Origin: Candidatus Planktophila versatilis
GTDB taxonomy: Bacteria; Actinomycetota; Actinomycetes; Nanopelagicales; Nanopelagicaceae
Direction: 5' to 3'
NCBI RefSeq assembly: GCF_002288265.1
Contig: NZ_CP016778.1
Location: 372,001 to 436,000 of the forward strand
DNA length: 64,000 nt
The position numbers and the translations under genes are program-made. Position 1 is the first letter of the stretch. The number at the start of each line of letters is the position of its first letter. This document shows positions 49,584-58,851 of this stretch, piece after piece. Below the pieces are notes generated by a model. It saw nothing but the letters and a program-made list of their open reading frames with translations, was not told where the DNA came from and did not search any database.

Positions 49584-52421
49584 ATGTCAGAGACGGTCAT
49601 CAACCGACCAGCATCGAAGTTTAAGACAGGCAAAGGTCTTACTATCGATCGTATTTACACAACAGAAGGCCTTCACCCATATGACCAGGTCACATGGGAT
49701 CGCCGCGATGTTGTGCAACAGAATTGGAAGACAGGCGAAGTTGTTTTCGAACAACGCGGTGTTGAGTTTGCAGACTTTTGGTCAGTAAATGCTTCAACTA
49801 TCGTAACGACCAAGTACTTCCGCGGAGCAGTCGGTGCTGAGAATCGTGAATGGTCTCTTAAGCAAGTTATTGATCGCGTAGTTTTAACATATACAAAAGC
49901 TGGAAAAGAGTATGGATACTTTGCAACTGAGAAAGATGCAACAATTTTCGAGCACGAACTTACCTACATGCTCTTGCATCAGATCTTCTCATTTAACTCC
50001 CCAGTCTGGTTTAACGTAGGAACTGCCTCCCCGCAGCAAGTTTCTGCCTGCTTTATCTTGTCTGTTGATGACACGATGGAATCAATTCTTAACTGGTATC
50101 GCGAAGAAGGAATGATCTTTAAGGGTGGCTCTGGTGCTGGTCTTAACCTTTCCCGTATTCGTTCATCAAAGGAATTACTTAAGTCAGGTGGAACCGCATC
50201 TGGTCCCGTCTCATTTATGCGCGGTGCTGATGCCTCAGCTGGAACAATCAAGTCTGGTGGCGCCACCCGTCGCGCGGCCAAGATGGTTGTCCTAGATGTG
50301 GATCACCCAGATATCGAAGAATTTATCGAGACCAAGGTTTCAGAGGAGCAGAAGATTCGCGCCCTGCGCGATGCTGGCTTTGATATGGACTTGGGTGGAA
50401 AAGACATCATCTCTGTTCAATATCAGAATGCAAATAACTCAGTGCGCCTTTCCGATAAATTCATGAGCGCAGTAGAAAAGGGCGAGCAGTTTGGTTTAGT
50501 TGGCCGCTCAACTGGTGAAGTCATTGAAACCGTAGATGCGCGCGCACTCTTTACCAAGATTGCCGAAGCAGCATGGGCATGTGCTGATCCGGGAATTCAA
50601 TTTGATGACACCATCAATGATTGGCATACCAACCCAGAGACAGGGCGCATTAACGCGTCAAACCCTTGCTCTGAGTACATGTCACTAGATAACTCATCAT
50701 GTAACTTGGCTTCACTTAACTTGATGAAGTTCCTGAAATCAGATGGTTCATTTGATGCCAAGACATTTGGAAAAGCTTCCGAGATGATCATCACTGCGAT
50801 GGATATCTCAATTTGTTTCGCAGATTTCCCAACAGCGCCAATTGGTGAGACCACTCGCGCATATCGCCAGCTCGGAATCGGTTATGCAAACCTTGGTGCA
50901 CTCCTTATGGCATCAGGTCTTGCCTATGACTCAGAAGGTGGCCGCGCACTTGCTGGTTCCATCACTTCACTTCTAACTGGCATCACATACAAGCGCTCAG
51001 CAGAACTTGCTGGCATTGTTGGGCCATACGATGGCTTTGCCCGTAATGCATCTGCCCACACTCGCGTCATGCGCAAGCATGCTGCAGCATCATCTGCAGC
51101 TAAGCAAGAGACAACTCTTGATATCGATGTCTGGACCGAAGCGAACAAAGCATGGGATGCATGTCTTGCAACCGGTGATAAGAACGGATGGCGCAATGCG
51201 CAGATCTCAGTTCTAGCACCAACTGGAACAATTGGTCTGATGATGGATTGCGATACAACAGGTATCGAACCTGACTTCTCACTAGTGAAGTTTAAGAAGC
51301 TAGTTGGCGGCGGTTCCATGCAGATTGTGAACCAGACCGTTCCAGCAGCACTTCGCAAGCTTGGCTACACAGATGAGACCAGCGAAGCGATCGTTGAATT
51401 CATTGCTGCAAATGGTCACGTCATTGATGCACCAGGACTTAAGCCGGAGCACTATGAAGTATTTGACTGCGCACTTGGTGCGCGCTCAATTGCGCCAATG
51501 GGCCACGTGCGCATGATGGCTGCCTGCCAGCCATTCCTATCAGGTGCTATCTCAAAGACAGTGAACCTGCCAGAGGAAGCAACTGTGGAAGAAGTGGAAG
51601 AAGTTCACTTCCAAGCATGGAAGATGGGCATTAAAGCACTCGCGGTCTATCGCGATAACTGCAAAGTCGGTCAGCCACTTTCTGATGGCAAGGCGAAGAA
51701 GAAGGATGCACCGATAGAAGCAATTGCTGAACCAGTTCGTAAGCGTCTTCCTAAGTCACGTCCATCTACAACAACATCGTTCTCAGTCGGAGGCGCCGAG
51801 GGTTACATGACCGCTGGTGCATACGCTGATGGCGCACTTGGTGAAGTCTTCTTAAAGCTTGGCAAGCAAGGATCAACTCTTGCCGGCGTCATGGATGCTT
51901 TCTCAATCGCAGTATCTATCGGACTTCAATACGGAGTTCCATTAGAGACATTCGTTGAGAAGTTCACCAACCTTCGCTTCGAGCCAGCAGGCATGACAGA
52001 TGATGCAGATATTCGCATGGCGCAATCCATGATGGATTACATCTTCCGTCGCTTGGCACTTGATTACCTGCCATTTGAACAACGTTCAGCAATGGGTCTC
52101 TACACCGCATCAGAGCGGGCAGCAGCCCTTGATAACGGTGGCGAATACGCACCAATTGCGAGTGCTGATACCCCAAAAGCACCTGCGGCTGTGGCGGCTC
52201 CTGCGGCTGTAAAAGCTGAAGCGCCAAAGCCGGTAGCGGTAAAGATTGAAGCAGCACCAGCACAACCACTTGCATCAACTATCGGTTCATCATCTGATCT
52301 CCTAGAGTCAATGGGAATCAAATCTGATGCACCGCTATGTATGACATGTGGTGTCAAGATGCGTATGTCAGGTGCTTGCTTTGTATGCGAAGGATGCGGA
52401 AACACATCTGGTTGCAGTTAA
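49584..52421 (+). CDS. nrdJ: Vitamin B12-dependent ribonucleotide reductase (class II)
   Basis: 945 residues. Active-site markers: VSACFILSVDDTMESI (about 151), the GGSGAGLNLSRIRSS loop (about 181-195), NPCSEYMSLDNSSCNLASLN (about 361) with the CSE cysteine and glutamate, and APTGTIGLMMDCDTTGIEPD (about 545). A Pro/Ala-rich linker leads to a C-terminal zinc ribbon (CMTCGVKMRMSGACFVCEGC). It makes all dNTPs with adenosylcobalamin and does not need O2. It has no N-terminal ATP-cone, so control is through NrdR. Terminator follows. Confidence 0.97.
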   Translation: MSETVINRPASKFKTGKGLTIDRIYTTEGLHPYDQVTWDRRDVVQQNWKTGEVVFEQRGVEFADFWSVNASTIVTTKYFRGAVGAENREWSLKQVIDRVVLTYTKAGKEYGYFATEKDATIFEHELTYMLLHQIFSFNSPVWFNVGTASPQQVSACFILSVDDTMESILNWYREEGMIFKGGSGAGLNLSRIRSSKELLKSGGTASGPVSFMRGADASAGTIKSGGATRRAAKMVVLDVDHPDIEEFIETKVSEEQKIRALRDAGFDMDLGGKDIISVQYQNANNSVRLSDKFMSAVEKGEQFGLVGRSTGEVIETVDARALFTKIAEAAWACADPGIQFDDTINDWHTNPETGRINASNPCSEYMSLDNSSCNLASLNLMKFLKSDGSFDAKTFGKASEMIITAMDISICFADFPTAPIGETTRAYRQLGIGYANLGALLMASGLAYDSEGGRALAGSITSLLTGITYKRSAELAGIVGPYDGFARNASAHTRVMRKHAAASSAAKQETTLDIDVWTEANKAWDACLATGDKNGWRNAQISVLAPTGTIGLMMDCDTTGIEPDFSLVKFKKLVGGGSMQIVNQTVPAALRKLGYTDETSEAIVEFIAANGHVIDAPGLKPEHYEVFDCALGARSIAPMGHVRMMAACQPFLSGAISKTVNLPEEATVEEVEEVHFQAWKMGIKALAVYRDNCKVGQPLSDGKAKKKDAPIEAIAEPVRKRLPKSRPSTTTSFSVGGAEGYMTAGAYADGALGEVFLKLGKQGSTLAGVMDAFSIAVSIGLQYGVPLETFVEKFTNLRFEPAGMTDDADIRMAQSMMDYIFRRLALDYLPFEQRSAMGLYTASERAAALDNGGEYAPIASADTPKAPAAVAAPAAVKAEAPKPVAVKIEAAPAQPLASTIGSSSDLLESMGIKSDAPLCMTCGVKMRMSGACFVCEGCGNTSGCS

Positions 52422-52440
52422 TTCTTGTCCAACCCCGTTC

Positions 52441-52474
52441 AAAGGCCCCGTTGAGAAATCAGCGGGGCTTTTGC
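52441..52474 (+). terminator. Terminator after nrdJ
   Basis: AAAGGCCCCGTTGA pairs with TCAGCGGGGCTTTT around GAAA; the stem is G/C rich and T run follows. Confidence 0.88.
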
Positions 52475-52489
52475 ATTACGCAGAGTAAG

Positions 52490-52525
52490 AAAATCCCTCG
52501 ACTTGATTACAAGTTGGGGGATTTC
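52490..52525. terminator. Second long hairpin after nrdJ
   Basis: AAATCCCTCGACTTG (52491-52505) pairs over 15 bp (two G-T) with 52510-52524 around ATTA, then TCTCTTT. Bidirectional terminator for nrdJ and the facing minus-strand small gene. Confidence 0.65.
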
Positions 52526-52641
52526 TCTTTGAAAACCCAATTCTTCTTCACCAGATAATTCATCAATCTCTCTTACAGTCTTACTATGAGAAACGAAGAA
52601 ACCGCTAAGGAAAATATCCAAAGCGGCTCTTCGGCTTCGGA

Positions 52642-52755
52642 CTACGAAGTATCGAAGAGCTCGTCGCCGTCACGTCGAGCCCTCTGATATTCCAATAATT
52701 GGAGCATCAGATCGCAAGCCGCAATCAGCACCGAGAGCAGTTCAATTACTTTCAT
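52642..52755 (-). CDS. Candidate small protein, 37 residues, strong ribosome-binding site
   Basis: ATG 52755 is preceded by AAAGGAGG with a 4-base spacer, stronger than most sites in the window. The peptide MKVIELLSVLIAACDLML begins with a hydrophobic or amphipathic helix, then QLLEYQRARRDGDELFDTS. A minus-strand transcript would end at the hairpin 52490-52525. Function unknown; it may be a small regulatory or membrane protein. The region between nrdJ and the riboswitch holds nothing else that I can support. Confidence 0.45.
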   Translation of the reverse strand: MKVIELLSVLIAACDLMLQLLEYQRARRDGDELFDTS

Positions 52756-52949
52756 AGAACCTCCTTTCTCACCCGCTCATCGCGGGAAACTCTGTTGGGG
52801 AAGTCATAAATGACGGATCCGAACAGAGCGAAAGAAGTTGAAGCGTGCGCAAGGTAGTGATTTGTGGCTCGAGCAAACGCGGTTCCCCAGGGGTCTGTGG
52901 ATTCCTGGGGTTCTGTGTAAAAGTCGAAAGGCGCTAGAATTACGGTGTT

Positions 52950-53072
52950 GTTATCGGGGTCGATGTAATTTCGAACCGGCGGTTATAGTCCGCGACCCGC
53001 ACACATCCAGTGGGCGGTTGACTCAGTGAAACTCTGAGACCGACGGTTAAAGTCCGGATGAGAGATAACAGC
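52950..53072 (+). promoter_or_regulatory. FMN riboswitch (RFN element)
   Basis: The conserved blocks are in order: ATCGGGGTCGATG (start), CGAACCGGCGGTTATAGTCC, GCGACCCGC, a variable arm, then GACTCAGTGAAACTCTGAGA, CCGACGGTTAAAGTCCGGAT and GAGAGATAAC. These match the RFN aptamer. The ribD start codon is only 15 bases after, so FMN binding probably blocks translation of ribD. This places the rib operon under feedback control by flavin. Confidence 0.95.
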
Positions 53073-53086
53073 GGAATCGGTGCACC

Positions 53087-54085
53087 ATGTTTATCGATGA
53101 CGCCTACGCGCATCTATGCTCGCTCAGCCGTGCCGGCTTGGGTGGCACATACCCCAACCCAAATGTTGCAGCTGCTATCTATAGCGCCGGCGGAAAACTT
53201 ATCGCCGATGGTTTTCATAACCGCGCGCAATCTGCCGATCACGCCGAAGTTGTTGCACTCAAAAAAGCAGGGGCTGCAGCGCGCGGTGCCACGATGGTTA
53301 TCTCACTTGAACCATGTGCTCATACCGGAACAACTCCGCCCTGTGCGCAAGCAATTATTGATGCCGGAATCTCACAAGTTACTTATGCCATTACTGATCC
53401 CAACCCGATTGCCGCTGGGGGAGCGCAACTTCTCACCGCTGCCGGCATCACGGTGGAACATCAGAAGAGTGCCGAACTGGAATTCATCCAACGAGCATGG
53501 CTGACTAAGCAGCTACTAGGTCGCCCGCTGATGATCTGGAAAGTTGCTATGACACTTGATAGCAAAGTAGCGGCAAGTGATGGAACTTCGCAATGGATTA
53601 GTGGGTCCGAATCTAGGGATGACGTGCAGGTGCTACGCGCGCAATCTGATGCCATTGTGATTGGAACAAATACCGCAATCATTGATAACCCTCATTTAGT
53701 ACCTCGCGGCCATGCTGCTCGTCCAGTTCGCATTGTGTGCGGAGAACAAGTGGTGCCACCTACCCACAATGTTTTTGATGATCAAGCTCGCACCATTACT
53801 GTGAAATCAAAGTCGATTCCAGAGCTGATGAAGGTGTTAAGCGATGAAGGATTTAACCAAGTATTAGTTGAAGCAGGTCCCACACTGGGCTCTGCCCTGA
53901 TGGCAACTGGAAATATCGATGAACTCATTATCTATCAGGCACCAAAGCTACTTGGCGCGGGTAAAGAATTTGTCAGCCATCTCGGTATTTCCACGCTGGC
54001 AGATCACATTGGCTTGGAGCTGATCTCAGCTGCGCAATTTGGTAGCGATACCAAATCCCATTACCGAATTGTGAAGGGGCGCTAA
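53087..54085 (+). CDS. ribD: Bifunctional riboflavin deaminase/reductase RibD
   Basis: 332 residues. N-terminal deaminase domain with zinc ligands H52 (DHAE), C77 and C86 ([14 protein letters not shown]) and [12 protein letters not shown] before them; C-terminal reductase domain (from about 145, [20 protein letters not shown]) with [12 protein letters not shown]. It carries out the two middle steps from the ring-opened pyrimidine to the ribitylamino-uracil phosphate. Start codon directly follows the riboswitch and has no good Shine-Dalgarno match; next gene starts at the base after the stop. Confidence 0.96.
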   Translation: MFIDDAYAHLCSLSRAGLGGTYPNPNVAAAIYSAGGKLIADGFHNRAQSADHAEVVALKKAGAAARGATMVISLEPCAHTGTTPPCAQAIIDAGISQVTYAITDPNPIAAGGAQLLTAAGITVEHQKSAELEFIQRAWLTKQLLGRPLMIWKVAMTLDSKVAASDGTSQWISGSESRDDVQVLRAQSDAIVIGTNTAIIDNPHLVPRGHAARPVRIVCGEQVVPPTHNVFDDQARTITVKSKSIPELMKVLSDEGFNQVLVEAGPTLGSALMATGNIDELIIYQAPKLLGAGKEFVSHLGISTLADHIGLELISAAQFGSDTKSHYRIVKGR

Positions 54086-54697
54086 ATGTTTACTGGTCTT
54101 ATTACAGAACTTGGCACCGTGCAAGGCATTACTCGCGGTGAAAGCTCAGCCGTCTTTACTATCACCGCACCACAGTCGGTAGCCGGCCTTGGCCTTGGCG
54201 ACTCAATTGCCGTAAATGGTGTGTGTCTGACCGCTTCTTCAATTACCGGTGATAGCTTCACCGCAGATGTCATGGTGCAGACGCTTAAGCTGACATCACT
54301 GTCTGAATTAGAAGTGGGTTCACCTGTGAACCTAGAGCTGGCGGCAAAGCTTGATATGCGCATGGGTGGACATATTGTGCAGGGGCATGTCGATGGTGTG
54401 GCCACAGTTGTTGCGCTGACTCCCGGTGAAAAATGGGCGCAGTTAGATCTCACGGTGCCAGCAGCATTAATGAAGTATGTAGTTGCCCAAGGCTCGATCA
54501 CACTCGATGGTGTGTCACTGACGGTGGGCGCACTTGATGATGCCACTAATAGTGTGAGCGTCTGGCTGATTCCAGAGACGCTAGCCAAGACAAACTTGTC
54601 CGCAAAGAAAGCTGGCGGACTTGTGAACGTGGAGGTAGATGTTCTGGCCAAGTATGTCGAGCGACTACTGAAGAAAGGTGTTGCCGGTGGAAATTAA
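54086..54697 (+). CDS. ribE: Riboflavin synthase (alpha subunit)
   Basis: 203 residues: two lumazine-binding repeats, the first starting MFTGLITELGTVQGI and the second near residue 98 (HIVQGHVDGVATVVAL). GVCLTASSI and GVSLTVGAL are the matching segments of the repeats. It joins two lumazines to form riboflavin. The start directly follows the ribD stop, and the end overlaps ribBA by 11 bases. Confidence 0.96.
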   Translation: MFTGLITELGTVQGITRGESSAVFTITAPQSVAGLGLGDSIAVNGVCLTASSITGDSFTADVMVQTLKLTSLSELEVGSPVNLELAAKLDMRMGGHIVQGHVDGVATVVALTPGEKWAQLDLTVPAALMKYVVAQGSITLDGVSLTVGALDDATNSVSVWLIPETLAKTNLSAKKAGGLVNVEVDVLAKYVERLLKKGVAGGN

Positions 54698-55904
54698 CTT
54701 TGCCGATAGCCTAGATCGATTTAGACGTGGTGAGATGATCATTGTTGTAGATGATCACGAGCGCGAAAATGAGGGCGACCTCATTATGTTGGCCGAGTAT
54801 GCAACGGCTGAGAAAACTGCCTTCATGGTGCGCCATACAACCGGCATTCTCTGTGTTGCAATTACGAGCGAGCAAGCACGTCGTTTGCACCTTCCTTATA
54901 TGGTCGAACAGAACCAAGATGTGCGAAAGACCGCCTTTACCGTCTCAGTTGATCTGGCCCAAGGAATCACTACTGGAGTCAGCGCACAAGAGCGCACCGC
55001 AACAATTCGCGCACTGGGTAGCGCCAGATCACTACCAACAGATTTCATTCGCCCCGGACATATTTTTCCACTGATTGCTAACGGTCAAGGGCTAGCTGCA
55101 CGCAAGGGACATACTGAAGCCGGTGTGGCACTTGCCGAACTCACCGGTTCTTATCCGGCGGCGCTGCTCTCAGAGATTGTGGCAGCAGATGGTTCGATGG
55201 CGCGCGGCCAAGAGCTACTTGATTTTGCACACGAGCACCAAATTCCAATCGTTTCAATTGCCGATATCTATGAATATCAGATCAAGTTAGAACATGTTCC
55301 AACGCTGGTGAACTATCCGGCTTATGATTTTGAGTGGGTCAAGGTTCAGTTGCGAAACGCTGAGTGGGATATTGCAACTTATCCATCACTGAAGCACCGC
55401 GAACAAGTAGTGATGCGCTATGGCCGAGAAGATAAAGTGCCGATGGTGCGCATTCACTCGGAATGCTTCACCGGCGATGTGGTGCACTCACAGCGCTGTG
55501 ATTGTGGACAACAGCTTGATGCTGCAATTGCTGCCATTGAAGCCTATGGCTGCGGATACATTATCTATATGCGCGATCACGAAGGTCGCGGCATTGGGCT
55601 GACTGAAAAACTTAAGTCCTATACCTTGCAAGATCAGGGGCTGGACACAGTCGATGCCAATTTGGAGCTGGGCCATGTCATCGATTCTCGTGATTGGTCT
55701 GAGGCAATAGCCATCTTAAAAAACCTCAAGGTGAACTCAGTGAAGTTACTGACTAATAACCCAGAGAAGATAGCTGCGGTCACAGAATGTGGAATCACCT
55801 GCGAGCAGGTCTCCCTTGCCATTGAAAGTAATGAATACAACGAGAAGTACCTATCTACTAAGCGTGATCGCCTTGGACATAGGCGCACCCAAGGGAGTAA
55901 ATAA
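54687..55904 (+). CDS. ribBA: Bifunctional DHBP synthase / GTP cyclohydrolase II (RibBA)
   Basis: 405 residues from GTG 54687, with AAAGG at 54674-54678; GTG 54678 in frame is an alternative. RibB domain: VVDDHERENEGDLIM (about 22-36) and RPGHIFPLIA; RibA domain (from about 205): HSECFTGDVVHSQRCDCGQQ holds the zinc cysteines, and RDHEGRGIGL the catalytic loop. The protein provides both precursors for riboflavin. The next gene starts one base after the stop. Confidence 0.96.
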   Translation: MEINFADSLDRFRRGEMIIVVDDHERENEGDLIMLAEYATAEKTAFMVRHTTGILCVAITSEQARRLHLPYMVEQNQDVRKTAFTVSVDLAQGITTGVSAQERTATIRALGSARSLPTDFIRPGHIFPLIANGQGLAARKGHTEAGVALAELTGSYPAALLSEIVAADGSMARGQELLDFAHEHQIPIVSIADIYEYQIKLEHVPTLVNYPAYDFEWVKVQLRNAEWDIATYPSLKHREQVVMRYGREDKVPMVRIHSECFTGDVVHSQRCDCGQQLDAAIAAIEAYGCGYIIYMRDHEGRGIGLTEKLKSYTLQDQGLDTVDANLELGHVIDSRDWSEAIAILKNLKVNSVKLLTNNPEKIAAVTECGITCEQVSLAIESNEYNEKYLSTKRDRLGHRRTQGSK

Positions 55905-56360
55905 ATGGCCGGTAACGCACCTGCAATCACAGTTCCGCAACTACCCAAGGCAAAGGTGGCAATCATCTCTTCCTCCTGGCATCTAGATATTTGTAGTGAT
56001 CTAGTCGCCGGTGCCACACGTGCGCTGGAAGCGGCCCAGGTGAAGAAGATTAAGACCATCTATGTCCCAGGTTCTTTTGAGATTCCGTTGGCCGCCCAGA
56101 AGATGTTTGAAAAAGGTTATGACGCAGTGGTTGCGGTGGGGCTAGTACTCAAAGGTGAAACCCCACACTTTGATTATGTCTGCCAAGGTGTCACCCAAGG
56201 TGTGATTGATGTGCAATTAAAATGGTCAAAGCCGATTGGTTACGGTGTGCTCATGTGTGAAAACCTCGAGCAAGCTATTGCGCGCTCGGGGCGCCCAGGC
56301 AGCAAAGAAGATAAGGGATACGACAGCGCTATTGCAGCGCTGACACTGCTTACGCTCTAG
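55905..56360 (+). CDS. ribH: 6,7-dimethyl-8-ribityllumazine synthase
   Basis: 151 residues. SSWHLDICSDLVAGATRAL (about 25-43), VPGSFEIPLAAQKM (55-68), VLKGETPHFDYVC (83-95, with the catalytic His) and VLMCENLEQA (112-121). The product, lumazine, is the riboflavin precursor and also an antenna pigment of Fe-S photolyases like the one encoded at 9376. Last gene of the rib operon. Confidence 0.97.
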   Translation: MAGNAPAITVPQLPKAKVAIISSSWHLDICSDLVAGATRALEAAQVKKIKTIYVPGSFEIPLAAQKMFEKGYDAVVAVGLVLKGETPHFDYVCQGVTQGVIDVQLKWSKPIGYGVLMCENLEQAIARSGRPGSKEDKGYDSAIAALTLLTL

Positions 56361-56452
56361 CGCAAAAGGCGTCACCGCTTGAAATTTCTTCGCGCGGAGC
56401 CTACATTTGCGTCCCCACGGCGGGAAAACTTTTAGGAAAAGGAAAAGGAACA

Positions 56453-57505
56453 ATGAAAGCATCAGTACTTCATAAATACGACGAGTCTCTTACTGCAAGT
56501 AACTGGGTCACATATGAGGATGTTCCAGATCCAAAGATTACTAAGCCAACAGATGTGCTGGTAAAGATTGGTGGCGCCGGCGTTTGCCGCACCGACTTGC
56601 ACGTGATTGAAGGTCAATGGCGTTCACGTATGGATCCAGATGGCAAGACCCTACTTCCATACATCATGGGCCATGAGAACGCTGGCTGGGTGGAAGAAGT
56701 TGGTTCCGAAGTTGTTGGCCTTAAAAAAGGTGATCCAGTAATTTTGCACCCACGTCTATCTTCTGGTTTTGAAATTGAGCACCGCCGCGGTGAAGATATG
56801 CACGGCACTGGAACTTTTCCGGGAGTAAGTGAGAACGGTGGCTACGCCGAAGCACTAGTCACCAGCGTTCGTAACATTGTTGCACTCCCTAAATCACTCG
56901 CCCCTAAGGCAGTTGCTGCCTATGCCGATGCTGGACTTACCGCTTATCACGTTGCTAAGAAAGCATCTCGCACCCTGTTACCAGGTCAGTTTGTGGTTGC
57001 AATTGGTGCAGGTGGACTTGGCCACATTGGAATTCAATGCCTGAAGGCAATGTGCGCAGCTGAAATTATTGTGGTCGACATGTCAGATATGGCGCTTAAG
57101 TTGGCGAAAGAGAGCGGGGCCGATCACGTCATTAAGGCTGATGGCAATGAAGTGGAAGCTGTTCTGCAGCTGACAAAGGGCTTCGGCGCGGAAGCGGTAA
57201 TCGACTTCGTGGGTGAGAAGGGTTCAATCAAGAAGGGTCTAGCAATGACTCGCGCACTTGGTAACTACTACATCGTTGGTTACGGTGAAGATATCCAGAT
57301 TTCAGCGCTCGATCTCATTACAACTGAGCGCAATATCGTCGGTAACTTGGTGGGAACATGGGCAGATCTCAACGAGCTCATGTCCTTGGCTGAGCGTGGA
57401 TTAGTTCACCTCTCCACCGTGGAGTATGCGCTAAAGGATGCCGATCAGGCGCTACATGATCTCAACGCTGGCAAGGTTAAGGGTCGCGCAATTCTGGTTC
57501 CTTAA
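56453..57505 (+). CDS. Zinc-dependent alcohol dehydrogenase (MDR family, NAD-type)
   Basis: 350 residues. Zinc ligands: Cys in GVCRTDLHVIEGQW (about 45) and GHENAGWVEEVG (about 71-82); the structural-zinc cysteines are missing from the LHPRLSSGFEIEHRRGEDMH region. NAD-binding AIGAGGLGHIGIQCLKA (about 183-199). The layout is that of bacterial NAD-dependent alcohol dehydrogenases of the AdhA/arabinose-type group; the substrate is unknown. GGAAAAGGAACA precedes the ATG. Confidence 0.9.
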   Translation: MKASVLHKYDESLTASNWVTYEDVPDPKITKPTDVLVKIGGAGVCRTDLHVIEGQWRSRMDPDGKTLLPYIMGHENAGWVEEVGSEVVGLKKGDPVILHPRLSSGFEIEHRRGEDMHGTGTFPGVSENGGYAEALVTSVRNIVALPKSLAPKAVAAYADAGLTAYHVAKKASRTLLPGQFVVAIGAGGLGHIGIQCLKAMCAAEIIVVDMSDMALKLAKESGADHVIKADGNEVEAVLQLTKGFGAEAVIDFVGEKGSIKKGLAMTRALGNYYIVGYGEDIQISALDLITTERNIVGNLVGTWADLNELMSLAERGLVHLSTVEYALKDADQALHDLNAGKVKGRAILVP

Positions 57506-57592
57506 TATCAAAGTTAAGAAACCCTAAAGAAGTTCTAAGTAATACCTTGTAAAGTCTCGGAAGACCACCTCATCGAAGGAGATGAACTGCCA

Positions 57593-58567
57593 GTGAAAAA
57601 GATTGAAATCGCGCAGTTCGGTGGCTCCGAGACTTTGCAATTGGTAGATGCACCTATCGCTACCCCTGCAGGGACCCAGCTATTGGTGAAGGTGGCAGCC
57701 GCTGGTGTTAATTTCGTAGATATCTATCAACGCAATGGAAATCCCGTTTATGGCATGACTACGCCATATACCCCAGGCATGGAAGGCGCTGGAGTTGTCG
57801 AAGCGGTGGGTAGCGATGTTAAGACAATCAAAGTTGGCGATCGCGTGGCCTGGACCTGGGCGCTGGGAAGTTACGCCGAATTTGCAATTGTGGAAGAGGC
57901 AAAAGCGGCAATCGTTCCGCAGGGCCTTGAGTTAGAAGAGGTTGCAGCATTTATGTTGCAGGGAATTACTGGCCATTACCTCACCAACTCCACTTATGAA
58001 ATTAAGGCAGGGGATATCGCACTTGTGCATGCTGCCGCAGGCGGCACCGGAAGTTTGATTGCACAACTAATTCTTCTTAAAGGTGGAACCGTCATTGGTA
58101 CGACATCCACCGAAGCTAAGGAAGCAACTGTTCGAGCACTAGGTGTGCAACATGTGATTCGCTATGACAAAGAAGATTTCGTGGAAGAAGTAAAGAAAAT
58201 TACCGGTGGCCGCGGAGTAGATGTTGTCTATGACGGAGTGGGTGCGAAAACTTTTGATCAATCACTTCTCTGTCTCAAGCCTCGGGGCATGATGGTGCTC
58301 TTTGGCGCAGCAAGTGGCGCGGTTCCACCATTTGAAATTATGCGATTGAATTCTTCTGGCTCTCTCTTTCTTACCAGGCCAACACTTGCCCATTACGTGG
58401 CAGATGCCGCCGAATTTAAGGGGCGCTGCGATGCGATCTTTGATTTATTACTCAAAGGCAAGTTAACGGTGCGCATCGATAAGCGCTACGCCCTGGGCGA
58501 TGCGCATAAGGCGCATGATGATTTAGCTAGCGGCAAGACCAGCGGCAAGCTCATCCTCGTTCCCTAG
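57593..58567 (+). CDS. NADPH:quinone oxidoreductase (zeta-crystallin type MDR)
   Basis: 324 residues from GTG 57593. FVDIYQRNGNPVYG (about 41), PYTPGMEGAGVVEAVG (about 60-75), then the nucleotide-binding VHAAAGGTGSLIAQL (about 145-159). No zinc ligands, as in the QOR family. Members reduce quinones or alkenals with NADPH, a cytoplasmic detoxification role. RBS GAAGGAGATG is 8-12 bases upstream. Confidence 0.92.
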   Translation: MKKIEIAQFGGSETLQLVDAPIATPAGTQLLVKVAAAGVNFVDIYQRNGNPVYGMTTPYTPGMEGAGVVEAVGSDVKTIKVGDRVAWTWALGSYAEFAIVEEAKAAIVPQGLELEEVAAFMLQGITGHYLTNSTYEIKAGDIALVHAAAGGTGSLIAQLILLKGGTVIGTTSTEAKEATVRALGVQHVIRYDKEDFVEEVKKITGGRGVDVVYDGVGAKTFDQSLLCLKPRGMMVLFGAASGAVPPFEIMRLNSSGSLFLTRPTLAHYVADAAEFKGRCDAIFDLLLKGKLTVRIDKRYALGDAHKAHDDLASGKTSGKLILVP

Positions 58568-58578
58568 CGCAAGCTGCC

Positions 58579-58622
58579 GTGTTATCAAATTGTTATAGAA
58601 ATCGTGTTACCAAACCGTTATA
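58579..58622 (+). promoter_or_regulatory. Two direct repeats upstream of the glycerol-type importer
   Basis: GTGTTATCAAATTGTTATA (58579-58597) and GTGTTACCAAACCGTTATA (58604-58622), 25 bases from start to start, a spacing near two helical turns. A regulator-binding site for the operon that starts at 58852 is likely; the rest of the 284-base gap shows no gene. Confidence 0.5.
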
Positions 58623-58851
58623 AAGGCCACTGCACAAGCGTTACAGGGTGATAGCCGATGATCATTCCTCACGATTTCAAACTACCCAAAATATGAATTC
58701 TGCGTAATATTCGGATGCTGCAAAAGTTGCGAGGGAACTTCGGGGGAAATCTCGGGGAGAAGCTTGTGAAACTTGGAAGCGAAATTTCATCTGATTATCT
58801 TCAGATGAGTTTTAAACAACACTCTCAAGAAATATTCCTGAAAGGAATTTT

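Larger units (their letters stand above)
52422..52950. other. Intergenic region between nrdJ and the FMN riboswitch
   Basis: Holds two hairpins after nrdJ, a candidate 37-residue gene on the minus strand, a hairpin ACCCGC/GCGGG near 52770-52790, and CCCCAGG (52885-52891) pairing with CCTGGGG (52904-52910). A likely -10 box TAGAAT lies at 52935-52940, in place for transcription of the riboswitch. Confidence 0.6.

Noticed and set aside
52586-52687. 34-codon reading frame on the plus strand (MRNEETAKENIQ...)
   Set aside because: No ribosome-binding site, low-complexity Ser-rich end, and it is antisense to a minus-strand frame with a strong site.
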